56,765 nt of DNA from Bacteroidales bacterium (GTDB taxonomy: Bacteria > Bacteroidota > Bacteroidia > Bacteroidales > GWA2-32-17): NCBI GenBank assembly GCA_026416095.1, contig JAOAFV010000036.1:1-56765 (forward strand), given 5' to 3'. Positions within the stretch are counted from its first letter, which is position 1, and every line of letters begins with the position of its first letter. Shown in pieces: positions 10,198-19,902 of the stretch. Made by a program: the position numbers and the translations under genes. The notes below the pieces were generated by a model. It was not told the origin of the DNA and did not search any database. It was given only the letters and a program-made list of their open reading frames with translations.

Positions 10198-13100
10198 ATG
10201 AATTACATTTTCAAAATATATTTCTTATTAATTATATTTCTTTCTTTGGAATTCGATATAAGTATATCACAAAACAAGCAATGTAAACATAATAACGATA
10301 GACATAATAACTTAAAAAAACCTGAAGTGATAGCCTATTTTGAAAGCAATAATGGCAATGGCGAAGCAATTATTTTATCTTTCGACAGAAACGATCCTTA
10401 CATTGACAGCATTACTTTTGCAATAATAGAAAAGCAACGTACATCGTTAAAACAGAAAGGAAGTAAAGCAAGTTTATGCAATAATTTAGATTTTGAAGCA
10501 GGAAATTTTACCAACTGGACAGGACAAACAGGTGATAATGATGGTTATCCTGCTGGTTCATGGGTAAATGGGATAGTAAATGGAAGACATACTATTATGA
10601 ACGGAGGAAGTGATCCTTATGGGGGTTTTCCTTGTGTAGCTCCAGGTGGTGGAACTTATTCGGTTCGTTTAGGAAACGATAACGTTGGTGCAGAAGCAGA
10701 ACGTTTAATATATTCTTTTGTTGTACAACCAAATGATACAAATTTTATTTATAAATACGCAGTAGTATTTGAAGATCCTGGCCACGAGTGGTATGAACAA
10801 CCATACTTCGAAATGACAGTTCTCGATCAAAACAATCAGGTAATACCATGCGGCCTTCAGCACTATACAGCTGCTTCTAATTTACCTGGCTTTTTTGAAT
10901 GTGGTCCAGATATATGGTGTAAAAATTGGACAACAGTAGGTATAAACTTAAGTAACTATGTTGGTCAAGTAGTCACAATTATTGCTACAAATGCCGATTG
11001 TTCCTTAACTGGTCATTTTGGCTATGCTTATATCGACTTTCTTTGTCCTTCCCATTTTGACATAGCTTCGGGCCCTTACTGTAGTAATCAAACATCGGTT
11101 ACTCTCGACCCACAAATACAAATTGACGCTACATTTTACTGGTCAACAGGTCAAACAACTCCAACAATCACAATTAATCCTAATCAATATAATGGCGATA
11201 CTATTTTCCTATATGCTGAACAAGCAACAAGTGTAGGCCTTTGTGGTTTCTGGTTCTTATTTCCTATTAATGTAATACAAGTAAACCCTGATTTTAGTTA
11301 TACAACAAATTGTTTAACAGTTAATTTTACTGACATTTCAACTATAAGTAGTGGTTCAATTACTGGATGGAATTGGAATTTTGGAGATGGTAATACATCT
11401 ACTCAGCAAAATCCTTCGCACACTTATACAAATGCGGGAACTTATACTGTTACTCTTACTGTTAATACAGCGTGTGGTCCTGCATCGATAGTTAAACATG
11501 TTAATGTAAATAATCTAACTGCAATAGTAAGCACTAACAATATAACTTGTTATGGTCTATCAAACGGCACTGCCACAGTTAATCCCCAAGGAACTCCTCC
11601 TTATACTTTTCAATGGAATACAACACCTGCTCAGTATTCACAAACAGCTACTAATTTACCACCAGGCACTTACACAGTAACAATCACTGATAGTCAAGGC
11701 TGTACTACAACTCAACAAGTTACTATTACACAACCTCCTGAATTAATTTTAACTACATCAACAACAAATGCAAAATGTTATGGCTCAACCGACGGAACCG
11801 CTACAGTAAGCGTAAGCGGTGGAACACCTCCTTATACCTATGTGTGGAATACAAATCCTCCTCAGAATAATGCAACTGCTATAAATTTAGGTTACGGAAC
11901 CTACACAGTAACTGTAACCGATGCTAATAATTGTACCAAATATGCAAATGTTAATATCAACCAACCCACTCAATTAAGTAGCATAACAGTTGGATACGAT
12001 GCTTTATGTTACGGAAGTAGCGATGGTTATGCTTATGTATTTGCATCGGGTGGAACTTTTCCTTACTCTTACCTATGGAATACTAACCCACCCCAAACTA
12101 ATGATACTGCTACAAACTTAAGCATGGGAGTTTATTACGTTACAATAACAGACGCTAATAACTGCACAAAAACCGATTTCGTACAAATTAATCAACCTCC
12201 TCAATTAGTCATATCATCAATAAACTATCAAGAACCTAAATGCCATGGCGGTAACGATGGGCATGCTATTGCCCAAGCTATCGGTGGTACACCTCCATAT
12301 CTATACCTATGGAACAGCACACCTCCTCAAACTACTCAACTTGCTCAAAATTTAAGTGCAGGAACATACTACGTCACAGTTTTCGATAGTCATCAATGTT
12401 CGGTGGTAGGGAATGTTACAATAACCCAACCAATTCCTGTAACAGCAACGCATTCAACTGTAAACATTAATTGTTACGGCGGCAATGATGGAAGTGCAAC
12501 ACTATTCACATCGGGCGGAACTCCTCCTTATACCTATCAATGGAATACAACACCTGCTCAAAGCGGATCTCAGGCTGTATTTTTAACAGCTGGTCAATAT
12601 ACTGTTACTATAAGCGACAATAATAATTGTACTATTACATATACAGTAACTATTACCGAACCTCCTTTACTTACAGCGACACTTACCAAAACTGATGAGC
12701 CTTGTTATGGCGATTCACTTGGTACAATCGATGTTATGGCTGGTGGTGGCTCACCTCCCTATACTTTCTTGTGGAATACTGGTGCAACCTCTGAAGATTT
12801 AGATTCTCTACCTGCTGGCATCTATCTTGTAACAGTTACCGATTCTCATGGGTGTACAACTTTTAATGGTGTTGAAATTACACAACCTTCTAAGTTAAAT
12901 GTTTCTATTAATCCTTCTCAATATATATGTATTGGTATGCCAGCTTATTTAAACCTTTCGGGATCAGGAGGAACACCACCTTATACTTATTATTGGAATG
13001 ACGAACAATCTGCTTCTACACTGGTTGTTTTTCCCGATACTACTACAGTTTACTCTGGTTATATTACAGATTCTCACGGTTGCAAGACAGACTATTTATA

Positions 13101-14157
13101 TACAACTGTTTATGTTGCACCCCCAATAAATGTTAATCTAATTGCAAACACAAGTTGGGTTTGCCCAGGCGAGCCTGTTATGTTAACACCAGTAATATGG
13201 GGTGGAGTAGGACCTCCTTATATAATTTACAATATGGAGGGCGATGTAGTAGTACCACCAATATTCATTCACCCAATGGAATCGGGATATTATTGGATAC
13301 TTGTTCGCGATGCCTGTGGTACCGAAGATACAGGATACGTATATATAAATGTTTATCCAATACCTCCAGTAAACATTGTTGCTGATACGTTACAAGGTTG
13401 TGCTCCTCTAACTGTACATTTTCTTGAAATGTCGCCTGATAGTGGGCAATCGTTTGTTTGGGATTTTGGGGATAATTCAAACTTATCGTTAGGTAAAAAT
13501 CCTACACACACCTACACATCGGGTGGTGTTTTTGATGTATCAATAACAGTTATTTCGCAAGAAGGTTGTAAATCTTATTATACTATAAATGATATGATAA
13601 CAGTTTGGCCCCAGCCCCTTGCATATTTTAAGTGGGAACCAAATGTAATAAATGAAGTACAAAATAGCGTTCAATTTATTAATATGTCTCAAAACTCGGT
13701 ACTAAATATATGGAGTTTTGGCGACGGCGACAGTTCTTCACAAGTTAATCCTATTCATACTTACAAAAAAGCTGGCGAATATTTAGTTACACTAATAACA
13801 ACTTCTAATAAAGGATGTAAAGACACCGCAACAGCTATTTTAAAAGTAAACAAGATTTATACTTTTTATGCTCCAACTGCTTTCACGCCTGATGGTGATA
13901 AAGTAAACGATGAATTTTATGTAGTTGCCCATGGAATAAAATCTGAAGGATTTTTATTACAAATATATGATAGGTGGGGCGAAGTGATATGGAGCACCGA
14001 TAAATTTTACCCTGATTTAGAAAGAAGCGAAAAGTGGGATGGGAAAGTCAAAAATAATAACATTGCGCCCGTAGGCACATATACATGGCGAGCAGTATTT
14101 AAGGACATTCTAAATATTGAACACGAAGAAGTTGGTCCTGTTTCTATTATTAGATAA
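10198..14157 (+). CDS. T9SS adhesin with PKD domains, SprB repeats and CHU_C C-terminal domain
   Basis: 1319 residues. A signal peptide (~1-25) precedes an N-terminal beta-sandwich-like domain (~97-287: LDFEAGNFTNWTGQTGDND ... YAYIDFLCP). A PKD domain follows (~364-437: WNWNFGDGNTSTQQNPSHTY). Next come six good SprB repeats (~441-900), each with C(Y/H)G..(D/N)G, GG(T/S)PPYTY.WN and a GTYTVTITD..GC ending, and two decayed copies (~900-1057). Two more PKD domains (~1060-1217) and a CHU_C domain (~1224-1319: APTAFTPDGDKVNDEFYV) complete it. The order is typical of gliding or adhesion proteins exported by T9SS. It has no adjacent PorP/SprF gene. No TAnnTTTG element was found in the 46-bp gap upstream, so it may be read from the S66 promoter. 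Confidence 0.93.
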   Translation: MNYIFKIYFLLIIFLSLEFDISISQNKQCKHNNDRHNNLKKPEVIAYFESNNGNGEAIILSFDRNDPYIDSITFAIIEKQRTSLKQKGSKASLCNNLDFEAGNFTNWTGQTGDNDGYPAGSWVNGIVNGRHTIMNGGSDPYGGFPCVAPGGGTYSVRLGNDNVGAEAERLIYSFVVQPNDTNFIYKYAVVFEDPGHEWYEQPYFEMTVLDQNNQVIPCGLQHYTAASNLPGFFECGPDIWCKNWTTVGINLSNYVGQVVTIIATNADCSLTGHFGYAYIDFLCPSHFDIASGPYCSNQTSVTLDPQIQIDATFYWSTGQTTPTITINPNQYNGDTIFLYAEQATSVGLCGFWFLFPINVIQVNPDFSYTTNCLTVNFTDISTISSGSITGWNWNFGDGNTSTQQNPSHTYTNAGTYTVTLTVNTACGPASIVKHVNVNNLTAIVSTNNITCYGLSNGTATVNPQGTPPYTFQWNTTPAQYSQTATNLPPGTYTVTITDSQGCTTTQQVTITQPPELILTTSTTNAKCYGSTDGTATVSVSGGTPPYTYVWNTNPPQNNATAINLGYGTYTVTVTDANNCTKYANVNINQPTQLSSITVGYDALCYGSSDGYAYVFASGGTFPYSYLWNTNPPQTNDTATNLSMGVYYVTITDANNCTKTDFVQINQPPQLVISSINYQEPKCHGGNDGHAIAQAIGGTPPYLYLWNSTPPQTTQLAQNLSAGTYYVTVFDSHQCSVVGNVTITQPIPVTATHSTVNINCYGGNDGSATLFTSGGTPPYTYQWNTTPAQSGSQAVFLTAGQYTVTISDNNNCTITYTVTITEPPLLTATLTKTDEPCYGDSLGTIDVMAGGGSPPYTFLWNTGATSEDLDSLPAGIYLVTVTDSHGCTTFNGVEITQPSKLNVSINPSQYICIGMPAYLNLSGSGGTPPYTYYWNDEQSASTLVVFPDTTTVYSGYITDSHGCKTDYLYTTVYVAPPINVNLIANTSWVCPGEPVMLTPVIWGGVGPPYIIYNMEGDVVVPPIFIHPMESGYYWILVRDACGTEDTGYVYINVYPIPPVNIVADTLQGCAPLTVHFLEMSPDSGQSFVWDFGDNSNLSLGKNPTHTYTSGGVFDVSITVISQEGCKSYYTINDMITVWPQPLAYFKWEPNVINEVQNSVQFINMSQNSVLNIWSFGDGDSSSQVNPIHTYKKAGEYLVTLITTSNKGCKDTATAILKVNKIYTFYAPTAFTPDGDKVNDEFYVVAHGIKSEGFLLQIYDRWGEVIWSTDKFYPDLERSEKWDGKVKNNNIAPVGTYTWRAVFKDILNIEHEEVGPVSIIR

Positions 14158-14161
14158 TTTA

Positions 14162-14863
14162 TTATAAAAGTGTTTTATTTAATAATTTTTCAGAAGTTAA
14201 CAATTTAGTAATATATTCATGGTTTGCAAGTTTTTCCATTATTTGAAGATTTATAATTGAATGCAAATCGCTACCAGCAAAAGATACTAAATTATTATCT
14301 ATCAAGAATTTTACTGTTTCTATTGTTTCTGTTAAAAATACTTCGCATAAAGAAATATAATTTATTTGAAATAGAACTCCACTTTCAACCAACATATAGT
14401 ATATTTCACGATTCTCATAGAAATAGACATAACGTTCTGGATGTGCTAAAACAGGAATAAAACCTTTATCTTGAATTAACTTAACAACATCAAAAATATT
14501 TGTATTATTTTGTAAAGGATGTAGTTCAATTAATAAATATTTTTCTCCAAAAGGTAAAACTTCGTTTTTATCAAGCAATTCAAGAAAATAGTTATTTACG
14601 AAATATTCGCTCGAAGCATCTAAATCTATATCAATATTGTTTTCGAAACAATACTTTTTAAGGTTTTCTAAAGTTTTTTTTATAACAAAGTTACTATTAG
14701 TATGATAACCAGCATAATTATGAGGAGTTGCAATAATTTTTTTAAAACCAAGTTTTTTGTAATAGGTTAATATTTCTTTAGCATCTTCGTACGATTGTAC
14801 ACCATCGTCTAATCGAGGCAATATGTGTGAGTGTACATCTACTATTGCATTTTCGTAAATCAT
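14162..14863 (-). CDS. CpsB/YwqE-type PHP-domain tyrosine phosphatase
   Basis: 233 residues, a PHP-fold metal-dependent phosphatase as in CpsB/Wzb-like regulators of capsule export, which dephosphorylate the polysaccharide tyrosine kinase. Metal-binding motifs are present in order: DVHSHILPRLDDG near the N-terminus, ATPHNY, the acidic ASSEYF, AHPERY and AGSDLH. It is the last gene of the polysaccharide operon and its ATG overlaps the rfbB stop (ATGA). The matching tyrosine kinase (Wzc/CapB type) is not in this window. It is convergent with the SprB-repeat adhesin, with a 4-bp gap and no visible terminator. Confidence 0.88.
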   Translation of the reverse strand: MIYENAIVDVHSHILPRLDDGVQSYEDAKEILTYYKKLGFKKIIATPHNYAGYHTNSNFVIKKTLENLKKYCFENNIDIDLDASSEYFVNNYFLELLDKNEVLPFGEKYLLIELHPLQNNTNIFDVVKLIQDKGFIPVLAHPERYVYFYENREIYYMLVESGVLFQINYISLCEVFLTETIETVKFLIDNNLVSFAGSDLHSIINLQIMEKLANHEYITKLLTSEKLLNKTLL

Positions 14864-15918
14864 CTTTCTAAGTATTGTTTTTGGTAGTATTTTTCGTATT
14901 CACCTGTTATTACATTATTAACCCATTTAGCGTTTTCCAGATACCAATTAATTGTTTTAATTAAGCCGTCTTTAAAATTTGTTTTTGGTTTCCAACCGAG
15001 TGTATTTTTAAGTTTCGAACAATTAATAGCATATCGTAAATCATGACCTGGTCGATCTTTTACAAAAGTAATAAGTTTTTCTGAAGAGCCTGGCGGATAA
15101 TTTAATTTTTCATCCATTAATCTACAAATAAATTTAACAAGATCAATATTTTTCCATTCATTGTCGCCTCCTATATTATAAGTTTCACCAATAGTACCAT
15201 AGTGAAAAATTATATCGATTGCTTCGGCGTGATCTTCAACGTATAACCAATCTCTAACATTTTCACCTTTCCCATACACTGGAAGAGGTTTATTATTCAT
15301 TATATTTATTATCATTAATGGAATCAATTTTTCTGGGAACTGAAAGGGGCCATAGTTATTTGAGCAATTAGATATTTTTATTGGCAAATTATAAGTATGA
15401 AAGTACGCCCTTACAAAATGATCGCTACTTGCTTTACTTGCTGAATAAGGACTACGAGGATTATAAGGAGTTGTCTCGTAAAAATAACCTTCCATTTCTA
15501 ACGAACCATAAACTTCGTCGGTACTAACATGATAAAATATTTTATTTTCGAAATTATTTTTCCAATTATTTAAAGCAACATTTAATAAAGTAACAGTACC
15601 AACAACGTTTGTCATAACAAAGTCCATTGGATTCATAATAGATCTGTCGACATGCGATTCGGCAGCCAAATGAATAATTGAATCTACATTATATTCTTTA
15701 AATATTGTATCGATTTTTTCAAATTCGCAAATATCGGCTTTTATAAAAACATAATTTTGTTTTTTTTCAACATCAATTAAATTTTCAAGATTACCAGCAT
15801 AAGTGAGTTTATCGACATTAATTATTCTATATTCAGGATATTTATTAACAAATAAGCGCACTACATGTGAGCCAATAAAACCTGCTCCTCCTGTAATAAT
15901 TATGTTTCTTTTATACAT
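14860..15918 (-). CDS. rfbB: dTDP-glucose 4,6-dehydratase
   Basis: 352 residues. Converts dTDP-glucose to dTDP-4-keto-6-deoxyglucose, the branch point to rhamnose and other deoxysugars. It has the Rossmann motif GGAGFIGSHV at residues 10-19, the catalytic Thr-Asp-Glu triad in HVSTDEVYGSL, the SDR YxxxK motif in YSASKASSDHFVRAY, and the family motifs NNYGPFQFPEKLIPLMI and DWLYVEDHAEAI. RfbA, RfbC and RfbD are not in the window, so the product sugar cannot be named. It lies between galE (9-bp gap) and the phosphatase gene (4-bp overlap). Confidence 0.95.
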   Translation of the reverse strand: MYKRNIIITGGAGFIGSHVVRLFVNKYPEYRIINVDKLTYAGNLENLIDVEKKQNYVFIKADICEFEKIDTIFKEYNVDSIIHLAAESHVDRSIMNPMDFVMTNVVGTVTLLNVALNNWKNNFENKIFYHVSTDEVYGSLEMEGYFYETTPYNPRSPYSASKASSDHFVRAYFHTYNLPIKISNCSNNYGPFQFPEKLIPLMIINIMNNKPLPVYGKGENVRDWLYVEDHAEAIDIIFHYGTIGETYNIGGDNEWKNIDLVKFICRLMDEKLNYPPGSSEKLITFVKDRPGHDLRYAINCSKLKNTLGWKPKTNFKDGLIKTINWYLENAKWVNNVITGEYEKYYQKQYLER

Positions 15919-15927
15919 AAATTTCTA

Positions 15928-16956
15928 CTATTTAATACCTCTATAATTTTTTTCCCACAGCCAAGCATGTTTTAAAGCATCTTCGATAGTATAAGTTGCT
16001 TTCCATTTAAGCATTTTATTAGCTTTTGTGGTATCGGCCCATACTTTTTCTATATCTCCTTCGCGACGTTTTGTAAATCTATAATTTACTTTAATATTAT
16101 TAACTTTTTCAAAAGTTTTTACAATTTCATAAACTGAATGTCCTTTTCCTGTACCAATATTAAAGATTTCATAATTTTCTTCATTTTCTTTTTTTAATAA
16201 CCTATTAAGAGCAGCAATATGAGCCTTAGCAAGATCAACTACATGAATAAAATCTCGTATACAAGTTCCGTCTGGTGTATTGTAATCGTTACCGTAAATG
16301 TTCAATACTTCTCGCACTCCTGCTGCTGTTTGAGTAAGATAAGGTACCAGGTTATTAGGAATATTAAGTGGTAACTCGCCTATAAAACCCGACGGATGTG
16401 CTCCTATTGGGTTAAAATATCTTAAAATTATAGAATTTATTGAATTATTTGTTTGTATTGTATCTTTAATAATCTTTTCGCTTATTTGCTTTGTGTAGCC
16501 ATATGGCGATAATGCTTCTTTTATTGGGGCTGTTTCTTTTATTGGCAATGAATCAGGTTCACCATAAACAGTACATGACGACGAAAAAACAAGATAACTT
16601 ATTTTAAAGTTAATCATATTCTCGAGTAAATGAATTAACGAGAGAATATTATTTTCGTAGTACATAAGAGGTTTTTGAATAGATTCGCTTACCGATTTAT
16701 AAGCAGCAAAATGAATAATAGCATCTATATCATGATGCTTTTTAAAAAACTCATGGACTTTAGTTTTATCTTTTAGATCAATATTGTAAAAGTATGGTTT
16801 TTTATTTGTAATTTTAGTTATTCCATCAATTACACTTAATTGAGAATTTGATAGATTGTCGATTATAAAAACTTCAAAATTATTATCTAAAAGTTCAACT
16901 GTAGTGTGTGACCCAATGTATCCAGTTCCACCTGTAACAAGTATTTTAAAACTCAT
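15928..16956 (-). CDS. galE: UDP-glucose 4-epimerase
   Basis: 342 residues from the chosen ATG at 16956 ([20 protein letters not shown]). That ATG overlaps the TGA of the upstream dehydrogenase gene as ATGA, the coupling seen elsewhere in this operon, so it is preferred over an ATG at 16965. Interconverts UDP-Glc/UDP-Gal, or the GlcNAc/GalNAc forms. Evidence: GGTGYIGSH, the catalytic serine region [13 protein letters not shown], YxxxK in [27 protein letters not shown], and the C-terminal [12 protein letters not shown] and [12 protein letters not shown] typical of GalE. It probably supplies precursors for the surface glycan. Confidence 0.94.
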   Translation of the reverse strand: MSFKILVTGGTGYIGSHTTVELLDNNFEVFIIDNLSNSQLSVIDGITKITNKKPYFYNIDLKDKTKVHEFFKKHHDIDAIIHFAAYKSVSESIQKPLMYYENNILSLIHLLENMINFKISYLVFSSSCTVYGEPDSLPIKETAPIKEALSPYGYTKQISEKIIKDTIQTNNSINSIILRYFNPIGAHPSGFIGELPLNIPNNLVPYLTQTAAGVREVLNIYGNDYNTPDGTCIRDFIHVVDLAKAHIAALNRLLKKENEENYEIFNIGTGKGHSVYEIVKTFEKVNNIKVNYRFTKRREGDIEKVWADTTKANKMLKWKATYTIEDALKHAWLWEKNYRGIK

Positions 16957-18245
16957 AAGCTCCAATATGTAACATTGAAGTTTATTTTTCTGAAAATTCC
17001 TTTAATGTCTATTAAAATTCCATTTTCATTAAGTAGTGATTCTATGTCTTCTTTTTGCATACTTTTAAATTGCTTATGAGCTACAGCAAAAATTACTGCA
17101 TCGTATTTACCAGCAGGTTTTTCTATCATTTTAATGTTATATTCATGCAATACATCTTCTATTGAAGCATTAGGGTCAATTATATCGACTTTAACTCCAT
17201 AAGATTGTAGTTCTCTATATATATCTACCACTTTTGAATTTCGTATGTCAGCTATATCTTCTTTAAAAGTAATGCCATATATTAATACTTTTGAATTTAA
17301 AACATTTTTGTTAGCAGCAATGAGTTTTTTAACAGTTTGTTTTGCCACATAAAATCCCATTGAATCATTAACAAACCGACCAGAATTAATAACTTGAGGA
17401 TAATATCTATACTCACGAGCTTTATATGCAAGATAATAAGGATCTACACCAATGCAATGTCCGCCAACAAGCCCTGGATAAAATTTCAAAAAATTCCATT
17501 TAGTAGAAGCAGCTTCCAAAACATCGTAGGTATTTATGCCCATTCTATTAAAAATTATAGATAATTCATTAATTAAAGCAATATTTACATCGCGTTGGGT
17601 ATTTTCTATTATTTTTGCTGCTTCGGCAACTTTTATCGACGGTGCTTTATGTATTCCTGCTTTAACAACTAGTGAGTAAACTTTTGCAACTATTTCGAGA
17701 GTTTCGTCATCGCAAGCAGAAACAACTTTCACCACATTAGGTAACGAATGCTCTTTATCGCCTGGGTTAATACGCTCTGGTGAATATCCAACTTTAAAAT
17801 CTTCTTTATATTTCAAATTAGAATATTTTTCTAATACAGGCACACAATCTTCTTCTGTGCAACCCGGGTATACTGTCGATTCAAACACAACAATATCTCC
17901 TTTTTTTAAATTTCGTGCTGTTATTTCAGACGCTTTAAGTAATAGCCGAATATCTGGGTTATTATGGTTATCGACGGGTGTTGGCACAGCAATTATATGA
18001 AAAGTTGCATTTTTAATATTTTCCGGGTCAGAAGTAAACAAAATATTTCGCCCTTTAAACTCTTCGGCATCAATTTCTTTGTTAGGATCTATACCTTTTT
18101 TTAATAATTCAACTTTTTTAGGATTAATATCGAAACCAATAACTTTTACGTGCTTAGCAAATTCAAGGGCAATAGGTAACCCTACATACCCCAGCCCTAT
18201 TACTGAAATACTAGTTTTACCGTTAAGCAAATCGTCGAAATTCAT
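16953..18245 (-). CDS. wbpA: UDP-N-acetylhexosamine 6-dehydrogenase (WbpA/TviB type)
   Basis: 430 residues. Two-step NAD-dependent oxidation of the C6 hydroxyl of a UDP-N-acetylhexosamine to the uronic acid. Motifs: N-terminal Rossmann [42 protein letters not shown], the [18 protein letters not shown] helix, and the catalytic cysteine in [14 protein letters not shown]. The sequence follows the TviB/WbpA/WbpO subgroup rather than UDP-glucose dehydrogenase. With WbpB and WbpD directly upstream in the operon (4-bp ATGA overlap with wbpB), the likely substrate is UDP-GlcNAc and the product UDP-GlcNAcA. UDP-GalNAc remains possible. Confidence 0.88.
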   Translation of the reverse strand: MNFDDLLNGKTSISVIGLGYVGLPIALEFAKHVKVIGFDINPKKVELLKKGIDPNKEIDAEEFKGRNILFTSDPENIKNATFHIIAVPTPVDNHNNPDIRLLLKASEITARNLKKGDIVVFESTVYPGCTEEDCVPVLEKYSNLKYKEDFKVGYSPERINPGDKEHSLPNVVKVVSACDDETLEIVAKVYSLVVKAGIHKAPSIKVAEAAKIIENTQRDVNIALINELSIIFNRMGINTYDVLEAASTKWNFLKFYPGLVGGHCIGVDPYYLAYKAREYRYYPQVINSGRFVNDSMGFYVAKQTVKKLIAANKNVLNSKVLIYGITFKEDIADIRNSKVVDIYRELQSYGVKVDIIDPNASIEDVLHEYNIKMIEKPAGKYDAVIFAVAHKQFKSMQKEDIESLLNENGILIDIKGIFRKINFNVTYWSL

Positions 18246-19186
18246 ATAGCATTTTTATTTAAAAACGGATGAAAATAATCTTTATCATTTGATATAGGAG
18301 AATTACGTAATTTATAAGTGAGTTCAATGGAAGGATAAGCATCTAACAATCCAAAGCCTTCGTTATTTAATATCTTGTAATAACTTACAGTATGCAAATC
18401 TGTAAATCCTTCGCTAAAATTAAATTCTTTGCCATCAATAATAAGTGCTCTATATGTTCTTTTCCCTTCTTTTTTGATTTCATCGGGGATATCATTATAA
18501 TCGACACTCAGAAACCATTTTACTTCGGCTCGTTTTAACTGTAAATAACCGGATGCTTTATAGTTATTATGAAGAAACACTTTGCAGGTAGAACATTCTC
18601 CAAAAATCCATAGTAAAATATCGAAGAAATGAATTCCTATATTTGTAATTATTCCGCCCGATTTTTGAACATCACCTTTCCAAGAAAAATGATACCATTT
18701 ACCCCGTGATGTTATATAAGTTAAAATAATATTAAAATTTTTTTGAGGATTATTCTCTACAAATTTTTTAAGGTTAATAATTTCGGGGTGTAATCGTAGT
18801 TGTAATATTGTATAAACTCTATTTCCCGTTTCTTCTTCTACTTTACATAGAGCTTCAATATTCCATGGATTAAGAACTACAGGTTTCTCACAAATTGCAG
18901 TTGCATTGTTACGAAGGGCAAATCTTATATGAGAATCATGAAGATAATTAGGAGAACATATACTTATATAATCGACCGACTTTCCTTGTCGTTTAATTTT
19001 ATCTATATGTCGGTCGAAACGTTCGAATTCTCTAAAGTAATCTGCATCTGGAAAATATTGATCTAGAAACCCCACAGAGTCGAAAGGGTCTAAGCAAGCA
19101 ATTAAATTATTATTAGTATCTTTTATGGCTTGCACATGACGGCGGGCAACGAAACCAGCAACTCCTATTATTGCAAAATTTTTCAT
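18242..19186 (-). CDS. wbpB: UDP-N-acetylglucosaminuronate 3-dehydrogenase WbpB (Gfo/Idh/MocA family)
   Basis: 314 residues, the normal length. WbpB/WlbA oxidises C3 of UDP-GlcNAcA to the 3-keto sugar, which a PLP aminotransferase (WbpE) then aminates. Family-specific stretches: the start [34 protein letters not shown], the catalytic EKP motif in [52 protein letters not shown] and [17 protein letters not shown]. Resemblance to Pseudomonas WbpB runs along the whole protein. It starts 4 bp after wbpD ends and overlaps the dehydrogenase gene by ATGA. The expected partner aminotransferase is absent from the window. Confidence 0.93.
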   Translation of the reverse strand: MKNFAIIGVAGFVARRHVQAIKDTNNNLIACLDPFDSVGFLDQYFPDADYFREFERFDRHIDKIKRQGKSVDYISICSPNYLHDSHIRFALRNNATAICEKPVVLNPWNIEALCKVEEETGNRVYTILQLRLHPEIINLKKFVENNPQKNFNIILTYITSRGKWYHFSWKGDVQKSGGIITNIGIHFFDILLWIFGECSTCKVFLHNNYKASGYLQLKRAEVKWFLSVDYNDIPDEIKKEGKRTYRALIIDGKEFNFSEGFTDLHTVSYYKILNNEGFGLLDAYPSIELTYKLRNSPISNDKDYFHPFLNKNAI

Positions 19187-19190
19187 TAAA

Positions 19191-19766
19191 TCATTCTAAT
19201 TTATAAACCTGTTCTCCAACAATTTTATATTTTTGCCCGCTTTCAGGACAAACAGCAATGCCATTGCTATCAAAATGTAACCTATGGCCATACTCACTCA
19301 TCCATCCTACTTGCCTAGCAGGATTACCAACAACAAGAGCATATGGCTTAACATCTTTTGTAACAACAGCACCAGCTCCAATAAAAGCATATTCTCCAAT
19401 TACAACTCCACAAATAATTGTAGCATTTGCACCTATTGTAGCACCTTTTTTAACTATTGTTTTTTTGTATTGATCCTTTCGTACAATTGCACTTCTTGGA
19501 TTCACAACATTTGTAAATACCATTGAAGGACCAAGAAAAACATCGTCTTCACAAATAACACCAGTATATATGCTTACATTATTTTGAACTTTTACATTCC
19601 TACCAAGAATAACTCCTTCGGCAATAAAAACATTTTGTCCTATATTACAATTTTCACCTATAATGCAGTTTTTCATTATATGAGAAAAATGCCATATTTT
19701 AGTATTTTTACCAATTTGAGCCCCCTCATCAATTATAGCTGTTGGATGAGAATAATATTCACTCAT
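19191..19766 (-). CDS. wbpD: UDP-2-acetamido-3-amino-glucuronate N-acetyltransferase WbpD
   Basis: 191 residues from the ATG at 19766 ([19 protein letters not shown]). A longer frame begins at a TTG at 19787, but that TTG lies inside the -7 promoter element, so it is rejected. The protein is a left-handed beta-helix acetyltransferase: hexapeptide repeats run through [27 protein letters not shown] and [16 protein letters not shown], with [20 protein letters not shown] near the end, followed by a C-terminal tail typical of WbpD/WlbB. It transfers acetyl from acetyl-CoA to the 3-amino group, giving UDP-GlcNAc(3NAc)A. It is the first gene of the polysaccharide operon. Confidence 0.92.
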   Translation of the reverse strand: MSEYYSHPTAIIDEGAQIGKNTKIWHFSHIMKNCIIGENCNIGQNVFIAEGVILGRNVKVQNNVSIYTGVICEDDVFLGPSMVFTNVVNPRSAIVRKDQYKKTIVKKGATIGANATIICGVVIGEYAFIGAGAVVTKDVKPYALVVGNPARQVGWMSEYGHRLHFDSNGIAVCPESGQKYKIVGEQVYKLE

Positions 19767-19783
19767 TGAATAATAAAGTTTTT

Positions 19784-19792
19784 GCAAAGATA
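19784..19792 (-). promoter_or_regulatory. Promoter -7 element for the polysaccharide operon (wbpD onward)
   Basis: Minus strand TATCTTTGC fully matches TAnnTTTGC, 17 bp before the wbpD ATG. No TTG at the ideal -33 distance was found. It would drive wbpD, wbpB, wbpA, galE, rfbB and the phosphatase, which are spaced by overlaps or gaps of under 10 bp. Confidence 0.65.
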
Positions 19793-19902
19793 TAAATATT
19801 TAAACTAAAAAAGCATGAAAATTATTAAAATGTCTATAACACTTTACTCACTATTATTTTCTAAATTATTACTATTGAAACGTTTTTTGTTTTGATTATA
19901 CT

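Noticed and set aside
11521-13370. Regularly spaced repeats that could suggest a CRISPR array
   Set aside because: The repeats are ~210 bp, in frame, and encode SprB protein repeats; there are no cas genes.
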